Source: Thiohalobacter thiocyanaticus (GTDB lineage: Bacteria > Pseudomonadota > Gammaproteobacteria > Thiohalobacterales > Thiohalobacteraceae). From it: a DNA stretch of 64,000 bases. Shown one piece after another: positions 1 to 10,280 of the stretch; positions within the stretch are counted from its first letter, which is position 1; each line of letters begins with the position of its first letter. The stretch spans positions 186,001 to 250,000 of the forward strand of contig NZ_QZMU01000001.1 in NCBI RefSeq assembly GCF_003932505.1, read 5' to 3'. Made by a program: the position numbers and the translations under genes. The notes beneath the pieces were generated by a model. That model was given only the letters and a program-made list of their open reading frames with translations, made no database searches and was not told the DNA's origin.

Positions 1-57
1 GGAACCGGCGCGGCCGCATGCAGCGGACACGCATGAAGGCAGCTATTCTGGCTGAAT

Positions 58-78
58 TGGACTGGACGGTCCAGTCCA
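58..78. promoter_or_regulatory. Palindromic operator upstream of tetR-family gene
   Basis: A perfect 21-bp inverted repeat centred on the G at 68 has the core ACTGGACGGTCCAGT at 61-75 and three more paired bases on each side. It lies about 50 bp before the preferred start codon at 129. TetR-family dimers bind operators of this size and symmetry, so this is probably the autoregulatory site. That role is inferred, not shown. Confidence 0.75.
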
Positions 79-128
79 GATCTGTAAAAATTCCTGTCAT
101 CTTCCCTGACCCTGATGATCTGGCCCGC

Positions 129-758
129 ATGTCCACCGACCACGCCTCCCGCTGCCCGCCGGCCCCGAACGAAAAACAGCAGGCCATCATCCAGGCCGCC
201 ACTGCCATATTCCTGGAACAGGGCTATGACCAGGCCAGCATGGAACAGATCGCCCGCGCCGCCGGGGTGGCCAAGCAGACCATCTACAACCAGTTCGGCA
301 ACAAGGAGGCCCTGTTCCGCGCCATCGTCACCCAGCGCTGCAGCGAGCTGCTGGATACGCTGCTGGGCTCGGCGCCGGATGAGAACGGAATCGAGCAGAT
401 CCTGACGCGCTTTGCCACCGCCCTGCTGGATATCCTGCTGGAACCCTCGGCGCTGGCCCTGCACCGGCTGATCGTGGCCGAGAGCCGGCGCCTGCCACGC
501 GTCGGCCGGCTCTATTACGAATCCGGCCCGCAACGGGGCAACCAGCGTCTGGCCCGGTATCTCCAGGCCCAGTGCGAGCGCGGTGTACTGACCATAGACG
601 ACCCGGAACTGGCCGCGCAGCAGTTCACCGGCGCCCTGCTCGGCTCACTGCGCACCCGCGCCCTGGTCCTAGATGAACCGGTCCCGCAGGTCGAGATCGA
701 CAAGGTGGTGCGGCACACGGTCCAGTGCTTCCTGGCGCTGCACAGAACGCAGCGCTGA
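129..758 (+). CDS. TetR/AcrR family transcriptional regulator (AefR-like)
   Basis: A 209-residue one-domain-plus-HTH repressor. The N-terminal TetR helix-turn-helix is clear (residues about 20-65: QAIIQAATAIFLEQG, then IARAAGVAKQTIYNQFGNKE). The C-terminal half (LHRLIVAESRRLPRVGRLYY, followed by a GALLG segment) resembles the ligand-binding domain of AefR-type regulators. The frame stays open upstream to 18, but the ATG at 129 fits the family length and places the 58-78 palindrome in the promoter, whereas the upstream starts would put the operator inside the coding region. The target and inducer are unknown. An efflux gene may lie left of the window, or the downstream SLC13 permease may be a target, although a MITE-like element separates them. 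Confidence 0.85.
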   Translation: MSTDHASRCPPAPNEKQQAIIQAATAIFLEQGYDQASMEQIARAAGVAKQTIYNQFGNKEALFRAIVTQRCSELLDTLLGSAPDENGIEQILTRFATALLDILLEPSALALHRLIVAESRRLPRVGRLYYESGPQRGNQRLARYLQAQCERGVLTIDDPELAAQQFTGALLGSLRTRALVLDEPVPQVEIDKVVRHTVQCFLALHRTQR

Positions 759-761
759 TCC

Positions 762-1026
762 AGTGGTCCATGCGGGAAGTTCGGTAACGCTCAGCCGGCC
801 CACAAGCCAGTTTGGCAAGGCGCGCGAACGCAGGACTGGCCGTAGCCAATTCAAGTGAGCGCAACACAGTCAAACCGGCTTGTGGGCCGGCCCGAAGGGA
901 GCCTCGCAAATGGGCCAATCCAGCGTTGCACTTCTTGGAAAGGGCGCGCCATTCCCTGCGAAGTGCGCCTTGTCCTGGCCCATTTGCGAGACTCTGAGCA
1001 TTACCGAACTTCCCACATGGCCCACT
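762..1026. mobile_element. MITE-like palindromic element, no coding capacity
   Basis: This element fills the gap between the TetR gene and the SLC13 gene. Terminal inverted repeats of 33 bp (762-794 and 994-1026) match at 30 positions, starting AGTGGTCCATGCGGGAAG on the left. Inside are two further inverted pairs: 795-814 with 871-890 (19 of 20), and 903-917 with 976-990 (15 of 15). It has no plausible gene. I see no clear target-site duplication. The size, termini and lack of genes fit a non-autonomous miniature transposon or a large REP-type hairpin cluster. Confidence 0.6.
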
Positions 1027-1090
1027 AGCGCCACGCGCTGCATGCCATCCCTGTCAATCCGCCGCCCGGCTGGTAGAATTACGCGTCTTT

Positions 1091-3082
1091 GTGCCAGCCG
1101 AATCCCAAGGTGTGAGCGTGACTGAAACCCTGAGCCTGAACAAGAAACAGATCGTGGCAGCCATCCTGTTCCTGGCGGCGGGTGTCTATATCGCCGGCGT
1201 CGTGCCCACGGTGGAGATCGCCTGGGTCAGCGCCTTCCTGCTGTTCACCATTTTCCTGTTCGCCTTCGAGGTGGTCGAGGTCGATGTCGCCGCCGTCACC
1301 GTCATGGTGCTGCTCGGACTGAGCGCGCTGTTCGCGCCCCTGATGGGTCTGGAGCAGGGCCTGGTGGATCCCAACAACCTGTTCAACGGCTTTGCCAGTA
1401 ACGCGGTGATCTCCATCATCGCGGTCATGATCATCGGCGCGGGCCTGGACCGCACCGGCATCATGACCCAGGTCGCCGGCTTCATCCTGCGCGTCGGCGG
1501 CTCCACCGAGGCCCGTGTGATCCCGCTGATCTCGGGCACGGTGGGGGTGATCTCGAGCTTCATGCAGAACGTGGGCGCGGCCGCCCTGTTCCTGCCGGTG
1601 GTCTCGCGTATCTCCGCCCGCACCGGCCTGCCCATGTCGCGCCTGCTCATGCCCATGGGCTTCTGCGCCATCCTCGGCGGCACCATGACCATGGTCGGCT
1701 CCAGTCCGGTGATCCTGCTCAACGACCTGCTGCTCACTTCCAACAAGACCCTGCCGCCCGACCAGCAGATGGACACCTTCGGTCTGTTCGCCATCACGCC
1801 CATCGGTATCGCCCTGGTGAGCACCGGCGTGATCTATTTCATTCTGGCCGGACGCTTCGTACTGCCCACTCAGACAACCGCCGGCGAGGAAGGCCGTAGC
1901 CGTGGCGAGGACACCAAGCAGTATTTCCAGGAGGTCTACGGCGTGGGCTACGACGTCATCGAGGTCGAGGTCCCCGACAGCAGCCCGCTGGTGGGCGCGG
2001 ACCTGGACCGGGTCGAGCACGACTTCAAGGTGCGCGTCATCGCCGTGGACAAGGGCGACGGCATCCGTGTCGGGACCGCCGGCGTGGACCGCAGCCTGGG
2101 AATCGAGGCCGGCGCCCGGCTGGCCCTGCTCGGCACGCGTGATGCCCTGGATGGCTTCGTCGGGGCACAGCAGCTACGGCTGCATCCGGACCTGGATCGC
2201 TTCAGCGAGGTGCTGATCCCGACCAAGGCCGGTATCGCCGAGATCGTGATCCCGCCCGGTTCCCGGCTGATCGGCAAAACCGCCCGCGACCTGTGGCTGC
2301 GCAAGACCTATGGCCTGTCGCTGCTGGCCATTCACCGCGGCGGCAAGACCGTCAGCCGCGAGGGCGAAGGGGTACGCGACATCCCGCTGGAGTCCGGCGA
2401 CACCCTGGTGGTGCACACCACCTGGGTGGATCTCGCCCGGCTGGAGAGAAACCGCGATTTCGTCATCGTCACCACCGAGTATCCACATGAGGAGGAACGC
2501 CCGCACAAGGTGCCGCACGCGCTGGTGTTCTTCGCCATCACCCTGGCGCTGGTGCTGTTCACCGATCTGCGTCTGTCGGTGGCGTTGCTGACCGGCGCCG
2601 TCGGCATGGTGCTGTCCGGGGTGCTGTCCATCGAGGAGGCCTACCGGGCGGTGAGCTGGAAGACGGTGTTCCTGCTCGCCTCGCTGATTCCGCTGGGGCT
2701 GGCTGTGGAGACCACCGGTACGGCCAGGTACATCGCCGAAGAGGTGGTGGCCCGGGTCGGCGATGCCGCCCCCTGGGTCATTCAGGCGGCCATCGCGGTC
2801 CTGGCGACCTTCTTCACCCTGGTGATGTCCAACGTGGGGGCGACCGTGCTGCTGGTGCCGCTGGCCATCAACATCGCCGTGCAGGTCGGCGCCGACCCGG
2901 CCATCTACGCCCTGACCGTGGCCATCGCCACCTCCAATTCCTTCCTGATCCCGACCCACCAGGTCAACGCCCTGATCATGGGCCCGGGCGGCTACCGGGT
3001 GCCGGACTTCATGCGCGCCGGCGGCATCATGACCATCCTGTTCCTGATCGTGTCGCTGACCATGCTGAATGTGGTGTTCTAA
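1091..3082 (+). CDS. SLC13 family (DASS) permease with two RCK_C/TrkA-C domains
   Basis: A 663-residue inner-membrane transporter of the divalent anion/sodium symporter type (sulfate, dicarboxylate or phosphate class). Hydrophobic segments fill residues about 15-265 and 470-663. Between them lie two tandem RCK_C-like cytoplasmic domains: about 277-355 (YDVIEVEVPDSSPLVGADL onward) and about 370-460 (VIPPGSRLIGKTARDL). The repeated motifs SNVGATVLLVPLAI and ATSNSFLIPTHQVNALIM near the C-terminus are the family's Na+/substrate-site hairpins. The GTG at 1091 is used here; a GTG at 1111 is also possible. A terminator follows directly. The substrate cannot be told from sequence; sulfate is a reasonable guess in a sulfur bacterium. 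Confidence 0.85.
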   Translation: MPAESQGVSVTETLSLNKKQIVAAILFLAAGVYIAGVVPTVEIAWVSAFLLFTIFLFAFEVVEVDVAAVTVMVLLGLSALFAPLMGLEQGLVDPNNLFNGFASNAVISIIAVMIIGAGLDRTGIMTQVAGFILRVGGSTEARVIPLISGTVGVISSFMQNVGAAALFLPVVSRISARTGLPMSRLLMPMGFCAILGGTMTMVGSSPVILLNDLLLTSNKTLPPDQQMDTFGLFAITPIGIALVSTGVIYFILAGRFVLPTQTTAGEEGRSRGEDTKQYFQEVYGVGYDVIEVEVPDSSPLVGADLDRVEHDFKVRVIAVDKGDGIRVGTAGVDRSLGIEAGARLALLGTRDALDGFVGAQQLRLHPDLDRFSEVLIPTKAGIAEIVIPPGSRLIGKTARDLWLRKTYGLSLLAIHRGGKTVSREGEGVRDIPLESGDTLVVHTTWVDLARLERNRDFVIVTTEYPHEEERPHKVPHALVFFAITLALVLFTDLRLSVALLTGAVGMVLSGVLSIEEAYRAVSWKTVFLLASLIPLGLAVETTGTARYIAEEVVARVGDAAPWVIQAAIAVLATFFTLVMSNVGATVLLVPLAINIAVQVGADPAIYALTVAIATSNSFLIPTHQVNALIMGPGGYRVPDFMRAGGIMTILFLIVSLTMLNVVF

Positions 3083-3085
3083 GTA

Positions 3086-3120
3086 AGGTGCCAGGTGCCC
3101 AGCACCTGGAACCTTTTTTT
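3086..3120 (+). terminator. Rho-independent terminator after SLC13 gene
   Basis: A near-perfect stem (AGGTGCCAGGTGC pairing with GCACCTGGAACCT, small bulge tolerated) is followed by seven T residues ending where the tamB stop codon begins on the other strand. It separates the two convergent units. Confidence 0.85.
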
Positions 3121-6100
3121 CATCTTTCGATATTGAACAGCAGATCGGCGCCGGTCTCCACGCCGACCTCGCTCTCCAGGCTCCAGCGTCTGGACAGCTC
3201 ATAGCGCAGGTTCAGGGTGCTGAGGCTGTCGAACAGCCCGACGCTGTAATTGACGTACAGACGCGGCGAGAGATACTTGCCCAGCACCAGGGCTGCGTCC
3301 TGCGCGGTCTCGCCGCCGCTGACACTGACCTCGTCCAGCCCCAGGCTCTCTCCGATCCGGCCGGCCAGGGCATCGCCGCCCTTCACCCCCATGGCCGTGG
3401 CGGCGCGCAGCAGCAGCTGGCCTTCGGCGCCGGAGGCTCCGGCCATCGGCCGTCCCAGCATCAGATAGGACAGCACGTCGGCCTCGGCCATGGAGGGGCG
3501 TGAGAACAGCTCCAGTTCCGGCTGTTGCAGATACCCGCCGAGGCGGATGCCGGCGGTGACTTCGTCGACCCGGCGCACAGCGGTGGCATCGATGGCGGGA
3601 TCGTCCACCGGACCGCCGCTGTAGATCACCCGGCCCCGGCTGATTTCCAGTGCCTGCCCATAAGCCGTGTAACTGCCATCGACCACCTGCAGTTCACCGC
3701 TGGCTCGGGTGAGCTGGCCCGGTTCGTCGATCAGCTCGAGCTGGCCGGCCAGCCGGCCGCTCAGGCCATAGCCCTCGAACATGACCGCATCGCCCAGACT
3801 CAACTGCAGCCGGGTGTGGACCTGCCAGCGAGGCGACTCGTCGGGGCTGTCCGTGACCACGACCACGTCGCGCGACGGTCCCACCGCCCCGCTGAAATCG
3901 CGCGGCTCGAGCCGGGCCTGCGGAATATGCACACTGCCGGTCAGATCGATACGCGGCGGCTGTACCTGCAACTGCAGATCCGGAGTAACGGGCAGGTGCG
4001 CCTCGGGCAGGTCCAGCACCAGGAAATCCTCGCCCTGCAGCGCCAGCCGTGCGGTCCAGTCCCGGAGATTCCTGAATCCCAGCTCTCCGTTCAGGTCGAT
4101 CCGGCCCGCGCCGGAACGCGCCCCCCCCTGCAGCTGCAGCCGTCCGCCGGGCGCGGAATCCAGGCTGAGGGCGACGTCCTCCAACCGGATCCCTGCCGCG
4201 GGCACCCACAGGGCGGCTTCACTCAGACGCGTACCGACGCTGAATTCCGGGGCCGCCAGGCTGCCCCGGATACGGGTGTCGAGCTGCAGCAGTCCCTCCA
4301 CCCCGGTAATCGCGGGCACGAACAGTTCAATCACTTCCAGCTGACGGATGTCGCCCTGCAGGCCGCCTTCGATCGGTTGCGTTTCCGGCGCCACTCCGGG
4401 TACGAAACCGGGCAGCTCCAGCTGCGCCGTGAGGCGGTCCTGTTCAAGCAGACCGAAGCGTGCGCGGGCCTGCAGGCCGGTCGCGTCCAGTCGCCAGTCC
4501 ACCTCGCCCTCGCCGCGCGGCAGACGCTGTTGCCCCTCGCCCTCGCCCCAGGCCACCGTGCCGGCCGGGATCCTGATCTCTCCCTCGCTGCTCAGCGGCC
4601 GCCTGCTGTGCCGCCGTGGCCGTCGCCGACAGGCTCGAGTCGAATTCCACATCGACCGGCAGCCAGGGCTGGAGCCGGTTCAACGGCAGACCGTTCAGGC
4701 TGGCCTCGGCCTGCCAGGCGGCATAGGCCTGTTCGGCCTGGCCCTCGAGGCAGAGTTCGGCCGTGGCCTGGGTCCAGCAGGCCGGCGCGAGCCGGGCCAT
4801 CTCGCGCCCCGCCGTCACCTCCACCGGTACGGACAGCGTCCAGGCGCCGGTCTCCGGCAGTTCCCAGTCCAGGGTGGCGAGACGGCCGCGCCAGTCGGGA
4901 TCGCTCCAGCCGCCAGTGAGCGCCAGGCTGAGGCCATGACCGGGACCGCTGGCCTCGAGTCGCAGCCGGTGTTCGGCCAGGGTGCCGTCCAGGCTGGCGG
5001 TGACCGTCTTCAGCTCGCGTCCCTGCCAGGCCCAGTCATTGCCGCTCAAATTTATGTTAGCGGGCCGGTCACGCCATCCAGTCCGGCATCGAAGTCAAGC
5101 ATGGCCCGCGCCAGGGTCAGCTGTGCCAGGCCGAGTTCCTGCACTTCGATTGCGCCCGTCGCCCGGAGCTGCGGCCAGTCGCCGCGGAGCCGGCCCTGCC
5201 CCTGCAGGGCACCGTTCATCCCCGGCAGACTCGCGGCCAGGTCGGGAAAGTCCAGTTGCCAGTCCAGCCCCTCCGGCATGCCCGGCCCGCCGTGCAGGGC
5301 GAGCCGGTTGTCGCCGGTGCGCAGTTCCAGATTGGCGAATCGCCAGCCCCCGGGAGCGGTATCGAAGCTGCCGCCGCCGCTGATCGGCAGGCCACGCAGC
5401 CGGCCGTCCAGCGTCTGCAATGTCACCTGTGCGGTCAGGGCCTCGTTGCGCATGTCGCCACTGGATTCGATCCGGGCGGCCAGTTCGCCCGGCCAGTCCG
5501 GCCAGTGCCGGCCCGGATCGATCCCCTGAGCGGCAAGCTGCAGCTGCCAGTCCAGGCCATCGCTCCACCCGATTCTGCCATCGGCCTGGAGTTCGCCGCC
5601 GAGCAGACCGGCCTGCAACCGGGTCAGATCGAAGCCGGCTGCATCGCCCCTGCCCTGCAACTCCAGTTGCGTCTCCGGCAGGGCCTCACCCGCCAGCGCG
5701 CTCTGCAGGTTCAGGCTGAAAGCCTCCACTCCGCCTTCCCACACCAGGCTTCCGGCCCGGGCGCTGAAGGCCGGGTTGGCCGGCGGCCAGTGCAGCGCCG
5801 GCCAGTCCAGTTCCAGCCGGCCGCGGGCGGCATCCAGCGACCAGTGGCCGGCCAGCTGCAGCCGGCTGTCGGCCAGGCGCAGTTCGGCGTCTTCCAGCCG
5901 GTAGTCGGTCCAGCCGTCGTGGCTCGCCCGGCCCTGGAGTTCGAGCGGCTGATCCTGCAGCTGCGGATGATCCGAATTCAGGCGGGCCTCGAAGCGGGCC
6001 TGGTTCAGATCCCCTTCGGCCTGCAGCACCAGTGCGAGGCTGTCCGGGGGCAGTGCGGGGGCAAAGGTATTCAGGGCGGTCTCGGGCAGACTGAGATCCA

Positions 6101-6860
6101 GTGACCATTGCAGCGCGGCAAGGGGCTGTTGCAGCCGCAGTTCCAGCGCTGCCGCCGCGGGGCGTTCCAGCCGGTGTGTCAGGAGCAGCGCATTCCAGTT
6201 GCCGCTCAGCTCCCCGGCGCCGGCATAGGGCGGCAGGTCGGGCAGTTCGGCCTGCCAGTGAAATGCCAGTTGCGTCTCGCCCGCTGCGGCCAGCGCGATA
6301 TCGCCACTGGCCTGCAGGCCGATCCCGGGCAGGGCCAGATCCAGCTGCTGCAACTGCAGCTGATGTGTCTCGGTCCCGGCGTCGAGATAAAGATGTTCCA
6401 GGGTCAGTGGTTGCCCTTCAGGCGGAATGAACTCGAGGCTCTCCACTCGGATATCGCGCAGAACGATTCGCAGCGGCAGCCGGATATCGGGGGGCTGGAA
6501 TTCCGTTGCCGCATCCGCAGGTGCGGCTGGCGCGGGCGCCGGTGCCAGCCGCACGCCCTCCAGATGCAGCCGTTCCACGATCAGGGCCCCGCGGCTGAGC
6601 GCCGCGGGTGACCAGTCGAAGTCCAGTCGCTCCAGGCGGTAGTCGCCGGCCTCCCCGGTGAAGCGCAGACCACGGATCGCCAGCGGGCCGGCCAGGCGGC
6701 CGTCGACGCCGTCCCAGCGCAATTCACCCGGCACCAGCCGGGCCGTCAGGGCCAGGCCGGTGCGCAGGCCGCTGGCGGTCAGGGTGAGCCACAGCAGCAC
6801 CAGTATCAGCACAGCCAGCAGGCCGGCGCTGACGAGGCCAACCAGACGCAGCGCCCTCAC
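3120..6860 (-). pseudogene. tamB: tamB, translocation and assembly module inner-membrane protein (two frameshifts)
   Basis: TamB spans the periplasm and works with the Omp85 protein TamA to insert outer-membrane proteins and move lipids. The GTG start at 6860 overlaps the tamA stop as GTGA. An N-terminal membrane anchor (LVSAGLLAVLILVLLWL) is followed by long beta-rich AsmA/DUF490-type repeats and the conserved C-terminal TamB domain (ADVLSYLMLGRPMAG, then LSPRLYVNYSVGLFD). The reading frame breaks twice: near 5052, where one base seems missing before INLSGNDWAW, and near 4597, where one G seems extra before LSSEGEIRIP. Each repair joins perfectly sensible protein, giving about 1,245 residues, normal for the family. 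Both breaks look like single-base sequencing errors; real inactivation cannot be excluded. Confidence 0.88.
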
Positions 6861-8590
6861 AAGTCGGGCCCCAGGGTGATGTGCAGGCGCAGCGGGTTGT
6901 CCGGCCGGCTGACTGCCGAGGCGATATCGACCCGCAGCAGCCCGATGGGTGACTCCCAGCGGACACCGATGCCGGCGCCGGTCTCCAGCTCGTCGCCGAA
7001 ATCGTCCAGGGCATTGCCGGTATCGACAAACACCGCGGCGCGCCACTTGCCCCTGATGCGGTGCTCATATTCCAGACTGCCCGTCATCAGGTGGCGGCCA
7101 CCGATCACCTCGCCGCTGGCATCCGTCGGGCCGAGTTTCTGGTAGTCGAAACCGCGCACGCTGCGATCGCCGCCGGCGAAGAAACGTACCGAGGCCGGCA
7201 ACTGGTCGAAGTCCGACATCCAGGTGGTGCCGATCTGCCCGCGGGTGAGGATGCGTCCGCGCGAACCGAGCGGGAGGATGTACTTGGCCCCGGCGATGAG
7301 CTGGGCAAAGCGGGTCTCCGACAGCAGTTCCCTGGTCGCCCCGCGCAGTTCCAGCTGCGCCCGCCAGCCATGGCGGGTGATCAGGGGGTCGTCGGCCTTG
7401 ATGTAGGTCCAGGCGACACCCGGCATGAGCAGCATGGTGCTGCCGCGCTGATTGCCGAGGCGGAAGTCCTCGTCCAGGAAGGTCAGGGACAGGTTCTCGC
7501 GCAACCGGCCGCGGGCCCGGCTCAGGTTCGCCGCCAGGCTGCGGGAATCGCTGTCCACTGTGGCGCTGTCCTCCTGTTCCACGGCGCCGGTGAAGCTGAG
7601 GCGGTCAGTGCGGGGGTTGCGTACCGGTATGCCGTATTCCAGGGTCGCGCCCTGGCGGATCTCCGAGGCCTTGAGCTCGGTGGTCAGGGTATGCCCGCGC
7701 CGGTTGAGGCGGCGCACCTCCCACCCCAACCGGCCGCGCACGCCGCTGTCGGTGCCGAAGCCCAGGCCGGCGGTATAACGATGCCGCTTGCGCGGCGTAA
7801 GCCGCACCTCGATCGGGATGGCATGGTCCTGCGCGGCCGCGCGCTCGCCGACCACGCTGACCGATTCGAAGTAGTCACTATCCAGCAGGGCCCGCTGCAG
7901 TTCCAGCAGCTTGCGGTTGGAATAGGGCTCGCCGGGGGCGAAGGTCAGGTACTTGCGCAGCAGCGGTTCGCGCAGGCTGTCGTCATCGAAGCCGACCTCG
8001 CCGAAGCTGTAACGCCGGCCGGTGTCCAGGTGCAGCATCACCGCCGCGCTGCCGACATCCGGATCGATGCGCAGCTCGTGCCGGGTGTAGGCGGCATCCA
8101 GATAGCCCAGCTCCAGGGCCCTGCTGAGCAGGGATTTCTTCAATGTCTCGTAACGCGCGTGCACGGCAATGTCGCCGAGGCCGAGTACCGGATCGTCCAG
8201 CAGGGCCTGCAACTCGGGGATGTCCTGCCCCGGCCCTGACAGCTCCAGTGCCAGTTCACGCACCCGGACCGGTTCCCCCGCATCGATGTGAAACTGCGCC
8301 CGCCAGCCTTCCTCGGTACGCTCCAGCCGGGACTCGATCTGCGGGCGGTAGTAACCGAAGGGCTCGAGGGCGGCATGGATCTCCCGTTCCGCCAGACTGA
8401 AATAACGTCGCACCCGTACCTCGGACGGCGCTTCGCGTTGCTTGAGGGTGGTCAGGGACAGCAGGGTGCGGACATTGTCACGCAGCCTGTCCTCCTCCAG
8501 TCCCTCGATGCGGACATCGATGTCAGCGGCCGGCACCAGTGGCGGACACAGGGCAAGGAACAGAAAGGGCAGGAACCGGCGCAGGGACAT
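6857..8590 (-). CDS. tamA: TamA, Omp85-family outer-membrane assembly factor
   Basis: A 577-residue BamA-like protein, the expected size for TamA. A signal peptide (FLPFLFLALCPPLVPAA) is followed by three POTRA domains (about residues 24-260) and a 16-strand C-terminal barrel with the diagnostic loop-6 motif SVRGFDYQKLGP and a final aromatic/hydrophobic strand. It sits upstream of tamB with a 4-base overlap, so the two subunits of the TAM complex are translationally coupled. A terminator upstream separates it from adk. Confidence 0.93.
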   Translation of the reverse strand: MSLRRFLPFLFLALCPPLVPAADIDVRIEGLEEDRLRDNVRTLLSLTTLKQREAPSEVRVRRYFSLAEREIHAALEPFGYYRPQIESRLERTEEGWRAQFHIDAGEPVRVRELALELSGPGQDIPELQALLDDPVLGLGDIAVHARYETLKKSLLSRALELGYLDAAYTRHELRIDPDVGSAAVMLHLDTGRRYSFGEVGFDDDSLREPLLRKYLTFAPGEPYSNRKLLELQRALLDSDYFESVSVVGERAAAQDHAIPIEVRLTPRKRHRYTAGLGFGTDSGVRGRLGWEVRRLNRRGHTLTTELKASEIRQGATLEYGIPVRNPRTDRLSFTGAVEQEDSATVDSDSRSLAANLSRARGRLRENLSLTFLDEDFRLGNQRGSTMLLMPGVAWTYIKADDPLITRHGWRAQLELRGATRELLSETRFAQLIAGAKYILPLGSRGRILTRGQIGTTWMSDFDQLPASVRFFAGGDRSVRGFDYQKLGPTDASGEVIGGRHLMTGSLEYEHRIRGKWRAAVFVDTGNALDDFGDELETGAGIGVRWESPIGLLRVDIASAVSRPDNPLRLHITLGPDL

Positions 8591-8635
8591 GGGACGGATT
8601 ATACTGAATCCGGGAAAACCGACATGCCTGCAACG

Positions 8636-8663
8636 AAAAACCCCCGCACGGCGGCGGGGGTTT
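8636..8663 (-). terminator. Rho-independent terminator of adk
   Basis: Read on the minus strand, the stem AAACCCCCGC / GCGGGGGTTT with a 6-nt loop ends in a T run. It lies just beyond the adk stop codon and before the tamA start. Confidence 0.9.
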
Positions 8664-8685
8664 CGGGACAGCGGACCGGGCGGAA

Positions 8686-9327
8686 TCAGCCGGCCAGTTT
8701 CTCCTTGATGGTCCTGACCACCTCGTCGCTGGAGGTGGCGTTGACATCCACCAGCAGACCCTCGTTGCGGTAGAACTCGACCAGGGGCGCGGTCTTTTCG
8801 TTGTAGACGTCGAGCCGGTTGGAGATGGCCTCCTCGGTCTCGTCGTCACGCTGCACCACGGTGCCGCCGCACTTGTCGCATACGCCCTCGACCTTTGGCG
8901 GGGCGCTCTTGACGTTGTAGATGGCCCCACAGCCGGTGCAGGTACGGCGGGTGGTCAGGCGGTCGAGGATGACCTCGCGCGGCACTTCCAGATTGACGGC
9001 CATGTCGAGCTTGATGCCCAGTTTGTCCAGCAGCGTCTTGAGCTGCTCGGCCTGGGGAATGGTGCGGGGAAAGCCGTCGAGCAGGAAACCGTTGGCGCAG
9101 TCCGGCTCCTGCAGCCGCTCTCCCATGATGCCCATGATCAGTTCGTCGGGCACCAGGTCGCCGGCCTTCATGTAGGCCTCGGCCTGCTTGCCCAGTTCGG
9201 TGCCGTCCTTGACGGCGGCACGCAGGATGTCACCGGTGGAGATCTGCACCGACCCATCGACGTCGGTCAGCATCTTGGCGACCGTACCCTTGCCCGCACC
9301 GGGCGCACCCAAAAGAATCAGCTTCAC
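8686..9327 (-). CDS. adk: Adenylate kinase, zinc-lid type
   Basis: AMP + ATP to 2 ADP in the cytoplasm. The 213-residue sequence has the P-loop GAPGAGKGT at residues 7-15, the AMP-binding ISTGDILRAAV, and DGFPRTIPQAEQL. The LID carries a CTGC...CDKC four-cysteine zinc knuckle (about residues 130-153), common in many bacteria but absent from the E. coli enzyme. The start is preceded by a good Shine-Dalgarno (GGAGG), and a terminator follows. Confidence 0.97.
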   Translation of the reverse strand: MKLILLGAPGAGKGTVAKMLTDVDGSVQISTGDILRAAVKDGTELGKQAEAYMKAGDLVPDELIMGIMGERLQEPDCANGFLLDGFPRTIPQAEQLKTLLDKLGIKLDMAVNLEVPREVILDRLTTRRTCTGCGAIYNVKSAPPKVEGVCDKCGGTVVQRDDETEEAISNRLDVYNEKTAPLVEFYRNEGLLVDVNATSSDEVVRTIKEKLAG

Positions 9328-9502
9328 GGAATTCCTCCTTCATCCTGTCGAATCGTATGCCCGGGCAGGCGCCCGGTGTGGGCGGCAATTGTGCGCGACT
9401 CGCCCGGCAGGTTCAATCCATGAGCATTTCTTTAGCAGACATAGAAGATATTGATGGCCTCGGCCTGTATACTGAGCCGCCTGAAAACGCCTGCGGGACC
9501 AC

Positions 9503-10180
9503 ATGCCGATACGACATTCCCATCGCTGGCTGGGCCTGGGGCTGGTGCTCCTGGCACTGGTCCTGACCTGGCGCTGGTCGCCCCTGTCGGAGTGGGTCGA
9601 GCCTCAGCGTCTGCTCGGGGCGCTGGAGGCGGTGCGCACGTTCGGCTACGGCCCGCTGATTGTCATCGGCCTGTTCGTGATCGGCGGCCTGCTGATCATG
9701 CCGGTCACGGCCCTGATCGTGGCGACCATCCTCACCTACGGCGCCCTGACAGGATTTTTCTATGCCCTGCTGGGCGTGATTGCCAACGCCGTTGCCGTCT
9801 ATGCCGTCGGTGCCCATTTCGGTCGACGCGGGATCCGCCAGCTGGTGGGCGAACGCATCAATGCGGTGAGCAGCCGGCTCGGCCAGCGCGGGATTCTGAC
9901 CGTGTTCCTGCTGCGGGTGATTCCGGTGGCCCCCTTCAGCATCATCAATCTGGTGGCCGGCGCCTCCCATGTCAGCTTCCGGGATTATCTCATCGGCACA
10001 CTGCTCGGCATGGCACCGGGAATGATCGCCATTGCCCTGTTGATCGACCGCATCCTGGCCATCGTCCGCAATCCCACACCGCGGGCCCTGGTCGTGTTTG
10101 TCGCCGTGGTGGCCGTACTGGCCGTGGCCGCCCTGCTGCTTTCGCGCTGGGCGCATCGGCGCCGGAAGGGCGGCGCCTGA
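9503..10180 (+). CDS. VTT-domain (TVP38/TMEM64, DedA-superfamily) membrane protein
   Basis: A 225-residue polytopic inner-membrane protein. The conserved VTT/SNARE-associated core runs from about residue 55 to 190: LLIMPVTALIVATILTYG, then RRGIRQLVGERINAVSSRL and LLRVIPVAPFSIINLVAG, ending in a transmembrane segment and a basic tail RRRKGGA. Proteins of this superfamily are implicated in lipid scrambling or transport; this one's cargo is unknown. It is followed 100 bp later by a P-type ATPase in the same direction. Confidence 0.85.
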   Translation: MPIRHSHRWLGLGLVLLALVLTWRWSPLSEWVEPQRLLGALEAVRTFGYGPLIVIGLFVIGGLLIMPVTALIVATILTYGALTGFFYALLGVIANAVAVYAVGAHFGRRGIRQLVGERINAVSSRLGQRGILTVFLLRVIPVAPFSIINLVAGASHVSFRDYLIGTLLGMAPGMIAIALLIDRILAIVRNPTPRALVVFVAVVAVLAVAALLLSRWAHRRRKGGA

Positions 10181-10280
10181 CCTGCGCCAGCGCTTTCAGA
10201 ACCCCGGTTCACCGTCCCCGGTGGATTGGTTAGACTGGGCTCAGTAGCCCCCATCCCGCCAGCAGGAAAATCATCCGATC

